DNA of 60,000 nucleotides, taken from Owenia fusiformis (Eukaryota > Annelida > Polychaeta > Sabellida > Oweniidae). The notes under the pieces are model-generated. The model searched no databases and had not been told where the DNA came from. It saw only the letters and a list, made by a program, of their open reading frames with translations. Positions 45,001-53,100 of the stretch are shown here, piece by piece. The number at the start of each line of letters is the position of its first letter. The first letter of the stretch is position 1. The translations under genes and the position numbers were made by a program. The stretch lies in assembly GCA_903813345.2 (NCBI GenBank), contig CAIIXF020000012.1, positions 23,264,184 to 23,324,183 on the forward strand. Reading direction: 5' to 3'.

Positions 45001-47853
45001 CGAAAAATAATTCAAAATGTAACGTGTCAACAGGGGATATTTGATGTTTAGGTAAAAAACTCTTTTTTATAAAAGAACGCGCAAGAATCGTGAACGGAGT
45101 GTAGTTGATCTAAAAACTTCATCGAAACAGCTTTAAAATGATATATAACTTTAATTAGAATATTATCTTATAATCCGGGGAATCAAAGTTACATTCACGC
45201 GATACCCTTAAAAACAAATGCGCCACCTTTTTGCGACACGTCACTGTTAACCAACTTAATTTGGCAATCAATTTAATTTGATGAATTTGGCGAATTGCAA
45301 AAATTCACCAGTTCATTTCTTAGCCAATTTTTCAGAAATACCCGGGAAATTTTCGTCCAGTGTGATTTATGTTAAAAAAATGATGTATCGCAGTTCAAAT
45401 GTTCAAGATCTGATTTATCCAATAAATTTGACCATTTGGCATTAGAAAGTAGCAATAAGATAGCATCCAGTTGATAAATATAGCTTATTTATTCATTTGG
45501 ACAAATTTTGAAGGTCTTAAAGCATTTCTTATGTCAAATTAAGTTGACTTACAGTAGTAACAGGGTGGTCCAAAACAAATGGGACACCCATATTTCAAAG
45601 ATCAATTTTGATTTTATATACCATTCCAATGGATAGGGAATTTACTTATTTTTAATTTGGTATAACATAAGTTCAAAGGACGATTCTCGGTTTGGAGAAC
45701 AGCCTCCTGGGCTAAAAAGTTTTTCATGAAAAATATAGCAATATTACCCAAATTAAACTATGAATATTCAAAAGAGGACATTTAAATCTACAAGATGTAA
45801 AAATAACAAATTGGTCTGAAGCAGGGATAATGCTCAAATAGACCGATTCAACAAAATATAAGTCTCGATTTGGGGAAAGAAGTTCATCAGTGTACTGCGC
45901 TAATATTTTTTTGCGAAAAATCTAGAAATATTACCCAGATTAAATTATGACTATTCAAAAGAACACATTCAAATCTATATTATGTAAAAAAATCAAATTT
46001 GTCCGAAGCAGGGATAGTGCTCATTTAGATTGATGAACTTCGTTCTCCAAACCGAGAATCGTCCTTTATTATAATGTCTGTCAACCAGGGTCCCTAATAT
46101 AAATGATGTCATTTTTGTTTCAAAACAGGTTTTCCAAAACTAGTAAGAACGAAATTTTATTGTCAACTTTATTTACATAAACAAACTTGTTTTGTGAAAA
46201 GTTTATTTCTTTCTCTGATTCTGCATTGAGAGCATGTCCATTAGTACTTGCAATTGATCCATATACACCTGTTATCAGTATTACTGTAAATAACAAGGTC
46301 ATTAATTATCCCATCGAACGAAGTTCGGAGGGATATAGGGAACGCCTCCGTCCGTCCGTCCGTCCGTCCGTACGTCCGTCCGTCCGTCCGTACGTACGTC
46401 TGTCCGTCCGTACGTACGTCCGTCCGTCCGTCCGGGCAATTACTCAAATACAGTTGGTCCGATTTTGTTCATATTTTGTACACATATACCCTATGAGAGT
46501 AGAAGTTCTGCTCGAGAGCCGATTTTCAAAATGGCCACTCATTTCAAAATGGCGGCCATTTTAGTGCCGAATTTACAGTAATTTAGGTGCAATATGTAAA
46601 ACTGTAATAGCAATATGTTTTAGATGTAAAAAAATTATATAGGACATTGATAAAGCTAGAAATGTAGATATTAAAGAAGCACATGGCAGCCATCTTGAAA
46701 AATGGCGGTCTTTACTCGCCATTTTACGATTTTTGCTGTAACTCGAAAAGTAGTGGAGCGATTTTGTTCATATTTGGTATGTGAATACTATAAGCATGAC
46801 ACACTGTCCTATGACACTTTTGGTAGAAGGCGGCCATTTTGAAAAAAAATTTGAAAAATAGCCGCTATTTTAACGTATTTTACTATAACTCGAAAAGTAG
46901 TGAAGCGATTTTGTTCATATTTGGTATGTGAATACTGTAAGCATGGCACACTGTCTAATGACACTTTTGGTAGAAGGCGGTCATTTTTCAAAATGGCCGC
47001 CATTTTAACGTATTTTACTATAACTCCAAAAGTAGTGGAGCGATTTTGTTTATATTTGGTATGTGAATACTATAAGCACGGCACACTGTCTAATTGGTAG
47101 AAGGTGGCCATTTTGAAAAATGGCCACCATTTTAACACATTTTTCTATAACTTGAAAAGTAGTGGAGCGATTTTGTTCATATTTGGTATGTGAATACTAT
47201 AAGCATGGCACATGGTCTAATGACACTTTTGGTAGAAGGTGGCCATTTTTTTGCTATATCCTTTGTTTGTAAAAATGCCAGCCATGGCTGTTCGATGGGA
47301 TTCGCTACGCTTTGGCGTTGCCGTTTTTCTGGTTGGCTATTGATTTGATCTAGACTACTTCAACTGATACGTTTCCTGTATCTAACAACACTGATTGATT
47401 TATTGGAATTCTGTAATGCAGTGTTTCTAAGGGGTGATATATTGGTATGGCCTCAATTGTTTTTTGTGAATGGCAATCGATGTCATTTTCAGACAATGGA
47501 TTCTTTTTTTGTAGACATTTGCATGTGATAATTTGAATGTAAACAACTCTTTTTTTCATAACATGGGAGGCGGGGGGACAGATGGCCAATTTCTAAAATT
47601 GGAAAGTTGTTAAAGCACTCTTTGGTTGAAACCCCATTCAGTTTTCTGTAAGTTAAAATGATGGTTTCTGCAAATGGAATGAAAATGGTCAATTCCACAA
47701 GTTTTTTTTGGAATTTGTTGTCAAAAATGTTAAAAATATATTCACATTATTCTGTCAATTGAAACTTTTTTGTTAATTTTTTTCCAGATAAAAAATTTAG
47801 CCAAACTGAAACGTATGAAGAAGAAAAGCTTGAGGAAGATTGTAAAGAGGTGA
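32485..47853 (+). CDS. CCDC86: CCDC86/Cgr1-like nucleolar coiled-coil protein (four coding exons, 123 aa)
   Basis: Exons: 32485-32585, 35454-35583, 38902-38976, 47788-47853. They total 372 nt, with GT-AG junctions and matching phases. Translation begins MTKTVEN and contains VPRGKPKSGRLWK, then SSWARKMEEKNLKKAVKSYE, a charged helix (KRKRQEEHHKVKAENQKKAE), and ends LAKLKRMKKKSLRKIVKR before TGA. These are the signature blocks of the Cgr1 family: 'GKPxSGRxWK', the 'W-x-K/R-K-M' helix, and 'N-x-AKLKRxxKKQLRxIxKR'. The protein is close to yeast Cgr1 (about 120 aa) and lacks the long N-terminus of human CCDC86. Cgr1 acts in the nucleolus in large-subunit rRNA processing; CCDC86 is also reported on the perichromosomal layer of mitotic chromosomes. 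Introns 2 and 3 both begin with tandem repeats that include donor sequence, and the last intron is ~8.8 kb of nested transposons. Confidence 0.85.
32680..32777 (+). mobile_element. Small palindrome-ended interspersed repeat (family G1)
   Basis: Starts ATGTCACCAC, contains TCAGCATCTGTAATAAATGG and ends ATGGTGACAT, an inverted match to the start. It lies in CCDC86 intron 1. Confidence 0.75.
33000..35274 (+). mobile_element. Palindrome-ended element with long tandem monomers (family G3)
   Basis: The left end GCTCACATGGTGA is matched in inverse by TCACCATGTGAGC (35261-35273). The left end is also a hairpin (AGCTCACATGGTGAGCT), followed by (GTCC/GTCT)n. Tandem monomers carry the marker CCTCTGTCGATAGGATTCC (about 33098, 33248, 33597 [variant], 33935, 34876) and the phrase 'tttcaaaatggccgtca'. 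The monomers are full or partial copies. It is interrupted by a TTAA-flanked foldback element at 33961-34562. No coding capacity. Confidence 0.75.
33961..34562. mobile_element. TTAA-flanked foldback element (piggyBac-like target) nested in a G3 element
   Basis: Ends AGGAATATTCCTTGCCA / TGGCAAGGAATATTCCT are inverted repeats, with TTAA immediately outside both ends (33957-33960 and 34563-34566). Sister monomers read GTTTTAAGTTATT with one TTAA, which is the empty site. The arms pair for much of their length, for example GATGTCATCGACTCTCAACT and its inverse at about 34372-34391. No transposase. Confidence 0.85.
35584..36065 (+). repeat. 53-bp minisatellite that repeats the CCDC86 exon-2 donor
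   Basis: Nine tandem units of ~53 bp run directly on from exon 2. The true exon/intron junction AAAGAG|GTATAT (35581) is followed by AAAGAG|GTATGT or GTGTGT at 35634, 35687, 35740, 35793, 35846, 35899, 35952, 36007 and 36059. Each unit contains the last exon bases, a consensus-like donor and TGTTAATGTTGT. Reading on past the true donor meets TAG within the first unit. Confidence 0.9.
36066..36460. other. CCDC86 intron 2, unassigned
   Basis: Contains CTCGAGATCTCGCACGAAAT and GCCATATTGATCTCCGCCAT, phrases that look like the 5' flank of the transposase fragment that follows. Confidence 0.35.
36461..36640 (+). pseudogene. TTF/BED-type zinc-finger fragment, hAT-derived (ZNF862-like)
   Basis: The frame from ATG at 36461 encodes YIPRWENDFPWL, then GMKCNVCITSGKWNIFTTNG and SSLTRH. 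This is the W...FPWL...C-x2-C...F-x-T-G...S-x-L-x-x-H layout of TTF-type fingers found at the start of hAT transposases and of ZNF862/KIAA1586-like proteins. The rest of the protein is absent, so it is a dead fragment. Confidence 0.6.
36759..38376 (+). mobile_element. Palindrome-ended element with 162-bp monomers (family G4)
   Basis: The left end ATGTCCCCACCA is matched in inverse by TGGTGGGGACAT (38365-38376). The left end is a hairpin (CCCCACCACATAGTGTGGGG), followed by (GTCC)n at 36810-36858. Tandem monomers follow at 162-bp spacing (CATTCT marker at 37473, 37635, 37797), with GCCATTTTGGATTTTCCGTC and a TCAAATTTTCAGGGATGATT block. The monomer is clearly related to that of 31353-32371. No coding capacity. 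Confidence 0.8.
38377..38901 (+). other. CCDC86 intron 2, right part
   Basis: No feature recognised apart from the acceptor TTTCAG at 38896-38901. Confidence 0.4.
38977..39325 (+). repeat. Degenerate GAGTA minisatellite starting at the CCDC86 exon-3 donor
   Basis: The intron starts GTGAGTATTTTGAGTA and continues as irregular ~20-25-bp units of the type TTGAGTAAATATGAGTGCC for ~350 bp. Many units contain TGAGTA, resembling the donor. Confidence 0.8.
40521..41745. other. Interior of the hAT element, no gene recognised
   Basis: AT-rich. At 41500-41735 the phrase GCGTGACA occurs about five times (GCGTGACATATACGGGAATC, GCGTGACAAATACGC), a small unexplained repeat. Confidence 0.4.
42002..44139 (+). 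mobile_element. 5'-truncated LINE (reverse transcriptase, broken), nested in the hAT right arm
   Basis: Insertion into AGTATTAT|GAAGTAATAAAG is shown by the uninterrupted sister copies; TATTAT flanks both sides. The plus-strand frame encodes RT blocks: NKINANKSPGIDGLPSNII, PDNYRGINVL, a catalytic VDFRKAFDYVNR, GVMQGSVLS and WADDLVLIAS. A thumb-like region (DYKYLGCIFNS, PILMYGSEIW) and a C-terminal Cys/His cluster (CNFCGEIESEVHFMIKC) follow. An in-frame TAA at 42870 and two frame changes between 43555 and 43625 break it. The 3' end is a (TA)n run. N-terminal endonuclease is absent. CR1/Jockey-like by pattern. Confidence 0.85.
45244..46307. repeat. Inverted-repeat region with an internal ~180-bp duplication
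   Basis: CAGGGTGGTCC at 45561 looks like a lone hAT terminus. AAAGGACGATTCTCGGTTTGG (about 45675) is matched in inverse at 46042-46067. Between them, a segment containing 'aatattacccaaattaaa' and 'aagcagggata' is duplicated (about 45740-45850 and 45918-46030). Probably a decayed non-autonomous transposon. Confidence 0.6.
46308..47301 (+). mobile_element. Palindrome-ended element with ~125-147-bp monomers (family G5)
   Basis: The left end ATCCCATCGAAC is matched in inverse by GTTCGATGGGAT (47290-47301). Next to the left end is a hairpin (CGAACGAAGTTCG), then (GTCC)n at 46350-46435. Tandem monomers follow, with marker 'taactcgaaaagtagtggag' (46740, 46887, 47022, 47147) and AAAATGGCCGCCATTTT palindromes. 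No coding capacity. Confidence 0.8.
47302..47787 (+). other. Right end of CCDC86 intron 3
   Basis: No feature recognised beyond the pyrimidine tract and acceptor TTTTCCAG at 47780-47787. Confidence 0.4.
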
Positions 47854-48347
47854 CCAACATAAAAAACAAGATAATAAACATTGAGTATGAGGAGAACTGG
47901 TGAAGGGCAGAGCCTGATGTATGTTAGAGCCCTATGAAGAACAGAGCCTTGTGCATAGCAGAGCCTCATGTACAGCAGCCTTTTCATTTAGTATCATGGG
48001 GAAGTGATCCTCATTCTAGAAAGACTTAATGTTGGCAATAAGGAATATTTTAGTTTGTAAATAAATAAATACAGTTTGAATATATACTTTATATGTACTC
48101 TATCTATTGATGTTCTATATATTGTTCTATTGAATAGCTGAACAAGGTAACTTTGATTGTATCACATTTACAAAAATCCTTGCAAACGGTAGGCTACAAA
48201 CAGATGTATAAAATAATCACAGGCTTTTAAGTGGGGACTTTAAGACTACAAATTCTCCACTAAAGACTTTGAAAATATCCCTGAAGGGAAAAATGATCAG
48301 CTTTAAAATCTAGTTTGAATTCTTCAGTTAAGTGAACAGTTTTTGTT
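47854..48347 (+). other. CCDC86 3' UTR and downstream
   Basis: After TGA at 47851-47853 the 3' UTR follows; AATAAATAAATA at 48060-48071 could serve for polyadenylation. No other feature. Confidence 0.4.
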
Positions 48348-48498
48348 ATGTCACCACAACAAGTGGTGACATATTGTTAGTGGTGACATATTGTTATAGT
48401 CTCCAACTTTATTTTGGACGGTGTTCAGCATTTGGTGTTTGGCATCTGGTGGTCAGGTTCGAAGTTTGGTGTCTGTAACAAATGACAGGTGGTGACAT
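48348..48498 (+). mobile_element. Small palindrome-ended interspersed repeat (family G1), full copy
   Basis: The left end ATGTCACCAC begins a hairpin (GTCACCACAACAAGTGGTGAC), then TATTGTTATAGTCTCCAAC, GGACGGTGTTCAGCATTTGG and CTGTAACAAATGACAG, ending GTGGTGACAT, the inverse of the left end. 151 bp. The best-preserved member in the window. Confidence 0.85.
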
Positions 48499-49819
48499 TT
48501 TGCATGTTGATGCCGTGTCTATAATTATCTGTATGAGATAGAAAACATCAAAATGGTAAAATAAAGTGATAACTAAAAGCAAGTGTGAAATTGTTAATTA
48601 GCCCTTTCATCTCTATCAGGTTTATGTGTAGAGTTTATATTTCAGAAGGATGTCCTTCTTTGACCTTGATATCAGTTTTACATTGATCTTCTTTCACAAA
48701 TAAATGGGTCAAATATTGCGAAATTGAATTTCAATTGAAAACTCCATGCTGAGAGGCACTGTTGACATTATCATTACTACGTTGCATTACTCATTTACAA
48801 CGTTTCAACATCCACCCAGATATAAGATCAGGCTTATCTATTTTTTATTTTCATGGTAAAACAAAGATGACAATCACTTTCCATTTTTGATTTCTAGGTG
48901 TTTTACTGCTGCGTAGCCTTTGTTTTCCAACTCCCATGACAACAGCCACTTCGTGTCACTTAGGAAAGAGAGGCAATGCTGCACTTGGAGAGCTTTAATA
49001 ATCTAAATTATGAATTAATAGACACTAATAAATTGCGTTTCAAAAGCAACTAGAATGTGATGCAGGGTTATGTTACCTTTCTAATATATTGCCCGATTAG
49101 CAAGATTAACAAAGCTATCAATCTTAGAATTTCAAAACAATTTCATTCTCACCCAATAGACTAAACAGGATCATTACATCGACGTGTACATACAAGAATA
49201 CATCATGACATTAGATATCGGAATCCATTAAATTAATCACTAAATTGGAAACAACCTTACTTAAAACAAGGACATTGATACTCAAACACACTTATGTCAT
49301 TCTTGTATTTATTGACATGGCGATGCTGGTGGCAACACGACCATTGAATAATTTGATAAAGTGACATGCGCCGTTTACTGAATAGTAACGCAATACTAGG
49401 ACTTGGGGAGAGGACGAGATGGAGGACATACTGAAATATAATCTAAACACTCTGCTTGATTACATCAGATAATGAGTCTGGTTGACATTTACCATAGAAA
49501 ACGTAGATATTCGAATCTTAATAATACGACGAATGCATGCCGTCCCATAGCAGTTTTTCGTAGCATATTTAAACTAATTTCTTGGAGGATTTTCACCATA
49601 GTCGTTAACTCCATTACATAGTCATTAGTCAGGTTGTGCATATTCTCCGATTTCAATGTCATCACAAAACGACATATTTGCACTCTTCTTTTATCTTCGA
49701 ATTCCAAGGTGTTATAACACAACATTGGAGCAACTGAAGCTTTGTGAATCAAAATGGTCTTCTTTACAATAGCGATGAACTCAAATTGCAAATAATCATG
49801 ATAACGCCGTCGTGTGGTG
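48499..49819. other. Intergenic sequence, no gene recognised
   Basis: A 100-codon minus-strand open frame (49489-49791) has no recognisable motif, no splice context and no homology that I can name. I regard it as chance. Confidence 0.35.
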
Positions 49820-49967
49820 TTATGCCTCGGTCACATTTGCTCCGATCCATTGGCCGGCGCCCAGCCGATTGAGTGTTTTGTTCAATATATTGTATTCAAT
49901 TCTGAACAAAATACTCAATCGGCCGGGCGCCGTAGTGAAAATCGGAGCAAATGTGACCAAGGCATAA
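49820..49967. mobile_element. Palindromic MITE (CCTCGGTCACATTTG family)
   Basis: The arms TTATGCCTCGGTCACATTTG... and ...CAAATGTGACCAAGGCATAA pair over ~65 bp each, including GGCCGGCGCCC/GGGCGCC. 148 bp in total. It lies ~190 bp upstream of the receptor gene's ATG. Confidence 0.85.
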
Positions 49968-50154
49968 GGTGAATAATTTTATAACTTAACTTATTCACAT
50001 TCCTTTAAAGTGTTTGGATTATAATTCAACCGTATCTGCACTTTCGTTCATTAAAAGTTAAATGACGACGGAGATATCAATGAGCAGACTACAACTACAC
50101 CAAGGCTCAAGAAATCAGGCTGTGTGGACCACCTGAACGACGCAGATGACGAAG

Positions 50155-53100
50155 ATGGCATATCAAACGTATACTACTGCTTTATTATGCGTATATCTTG
50201 TATCTGTTCCAATAAGGACCTGTCAGGCCAAAGGTAACATAACTTTTCTAGCTTTTTTCATATACATAAACAACGGAATAAATTAAAGTGACCATTCTAC
50301 ATATTTTAGGATTTTAGATTACGGTCGGGGCAATAGCGAGTAGTTTGCGATAGTAAAATACTTTTAGATATAAATTCTACTTTGGGATTAAATGTAAATC
50401 TTTAAATAGAAAATTGATGTAAAATGGTTTTAAACTTGTAGAAACTTCTACTGTAGTCATGATTATGAATCATTATGTTAAACCTCGGTCATATTTGCGC
50501 TGCATCGACCGTAGTTCCATGAAATCGGTAAATTTCTGAGGCAACCCTAGAAAATCTACGGTCGCCTTACGGTCTGTCTCTCGGAGCTATAACATTTCTA
50601 TGCTCATCGCAGATAAACAAGCCGAACCCAAACCGTACTTGGGCTTCAAGTTCGCCTTACGTCGGGTGACGATCGACTTTTGGCTACCCTAGGGATTTAT
50701 TGGTTAAAGTTGAGTTTTGCGAACGGCAATTTCAATTAAGGCGACCGTAGGATCGCCGGAGGGGGCCATTGCGGCCACCCTGTGTTTGCCTTAGTATTTG
50801 CCAATGAACTGTGCCCGCCGTAGGGATGCCATATGGTGACCGTGTATCGTCATTTAAAAGGCCGTACGGCAACTGCAGATTCGCTGTCTACACAAAATCA
50901 AAATACACCGTACGGTTACCGTACAAATGTGACTGTTGAAGTATCTGAGAGTAGAATTTCCACGACAGTTGTGGAATTGCTATTGGCCGTGGAAATAATT
51001 GACCGTGAGGTCGCCGTATCAAATGTGACTGAGGTTTTAACAATGTAGTCGTCACTTTTCTGTTAGCAATGTAGTCGGTCACCTTTCTGTTGGTATAGTA
51101 ATAGTCATCACTTTTCTGTTAGCAAGCGATGAAGTCTTCTCTTTTCTGTTAGCAATGTTTTCGAGAAGGGAACAGATAGAAGGTTCTGAGGTCTCACGAT
51201 GCGATTAATGACGATTTCGCCCGACCCTTAGCTTTCCGGATAATTTCATAATTTAAGATGATTTTGAAATTGTTTGTTTTAGTGGTTGTGAACAACCAGA
51301 CATTCCTGTCCCACGAGCAGCGACTATTGCATGATTTGTTCAATGTATCCATGTACGACACCAACGCGATTCCCAGAATCAACCCCAGTGATACGGTCGA
51401 TGTGACCTTGAGGTTTTCAGTCAAGCAGATTGATGCTCTGGTAAGCAATTATGATCTAGAATCAATCCCAGTGATACGGTCTTTATTCTTTATATTACTA
51501 CCATAGCAACGACATCGACACATTTTAAATACTAGATATAGAATGACTTATTCCTATGTGTCTTTCCAAAAAATACAAGTGAATTGAAGAATATCCCGCG
51601 ACTTCTCAGACTTCCAGAGGATATAATAGGCCTTTATTAACTCAACTATGTTATATGGCTAGATCTCCCCACCTATATACTTGGGGGGCCAGATGAACCA
51701 TATTCTGACAAAAATATCACCCTCACATGAAATACTAGTACTAGAAATATCTACTAGTAGATGTTAATTTCCTTTTCAGAGGGAGAAGGACCAACTATTG
51801 ACAATAACCGGATGGGTGGAAACGGTAAGTTTTGAACTACAAGGCGCCACTTGGTGTCACTCAAACATTTGCCTTGAAGTGCCAAGGGGTCTCCGTGGTA
51901 TCACTCATACATTTGACTTGAAGTGTCATCGGGTCCCCGTGGTATCAATCCAACATTTGACTAAGTACCGTCGGGTCTCCGTGGTATCACTCCAACATTT
52001 GCCTTGAAGTGCCATCGGGTCTCGGTGGTATCACTCCAACATTTTACTTGAAGTACCATCGGATCCCAATGGTATCATTCCAACATTTGACTTGAAGTGC
52101 CATCGGGTCCCCGTGGTATCACTCCAACATTTGATTTGAAGTGCCATTGGATCCCCGTGGCATCATTCCAACATTTGATTTGAAGTGCCATCGGGTCCCC
52201 GTGGTATCAATCCAACATTTGACTTGAAGTACCATCGGGTCCCCGTGGTATCACTTCAACAACTGCAAGTGCTCCGTTTTATCACTACAAGAATTGGTTA
52301 CACCTTTTCACAATACGGCAACAATTAACCATTTGGTTTGAAATATGATCATGAGCCACAGGTGTACATGTGCATATTCTACCACTTCACTATATTTCAT
52401 ATGATGCGTGTTTTGTAGTACTGGTGGGACGAGTTTTTACAATGGGACCCATCCGAGTATGGAGGCGTTGAAGAAATATACTTATTGCCCCAAACGATAT
52501 GGTTGCCTAGATGGGCTCTCTTTAGTAGGTACTTGGAATTAATATACTTATGAATACATGTAGACTAGTGTATTGTTGGGTCAATGCAGTACCTGTGACT
52601 ATCACCAGTCGGCTGCATCGTCCTAGACTGTAAAAATCGATCTGTAGGTGGTGACATTTTTTCCTGTTAACAGCCGTTTGTATCATCATCTTACGTACGT
52701 ATTGTATGACGTAGGCCCTCTATGTATTTCCTATTTTATTTGTTGTAGTCCAGGGGAGGTTTTCCAGACAGATCACTATAGAAATTTTCAAGTGAGTGTT
52801 TACTATGATGGCTGGGCATATTGGGACCCAGGTAGGAACATTGTTTTTATTTCACCGCCCCAAGTGTTGACATATTGTTATAATCTGCAAATTTTTTTGG
52901 ACGGTGTTTGGCTCTTGGTGTTCGACGATCAGCGGTTGGTGTTCGACGGACGGCGTCTGTAACAAATGGCAGGTTGTGACATTTTGCATGTTAATGTCTC
53001 GTTATATATCCCGATTTGATCAAACATTTAAAAGAATTCAAGATGCAGAATTTTCCAAAATTATTAAATTATATTGTAATTATATTGCATATTTTTATTA

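Larger units (their letters stand above)
39394..45243. mobile_element. DNA element with TGACGTGTCGCAAAAAGGT ends, split by a hAT insertion
   Basis: The left end TGACGTGTCGCAAAAAGGT (39394) is matched in inverse at 45225-45243. The original element is 39394-39638 plus 44602-45243 (~890 bp); the rest is the hAT element. No transposase was recognised. The class is unknown and no target duplication is clear. Confidence 0.65.

Noticed and set aside
46330-46440. (GTCC)n tract giving an open frame of SVRPSVRP repeats
   Set aside because: Simple tetranucleotide repeat inside a non-autonomous transposon.
49489-49791. 100-codon minus-strand frame
   Set aside because: No recognisable domain, no splice signals and no paralogue in the window.
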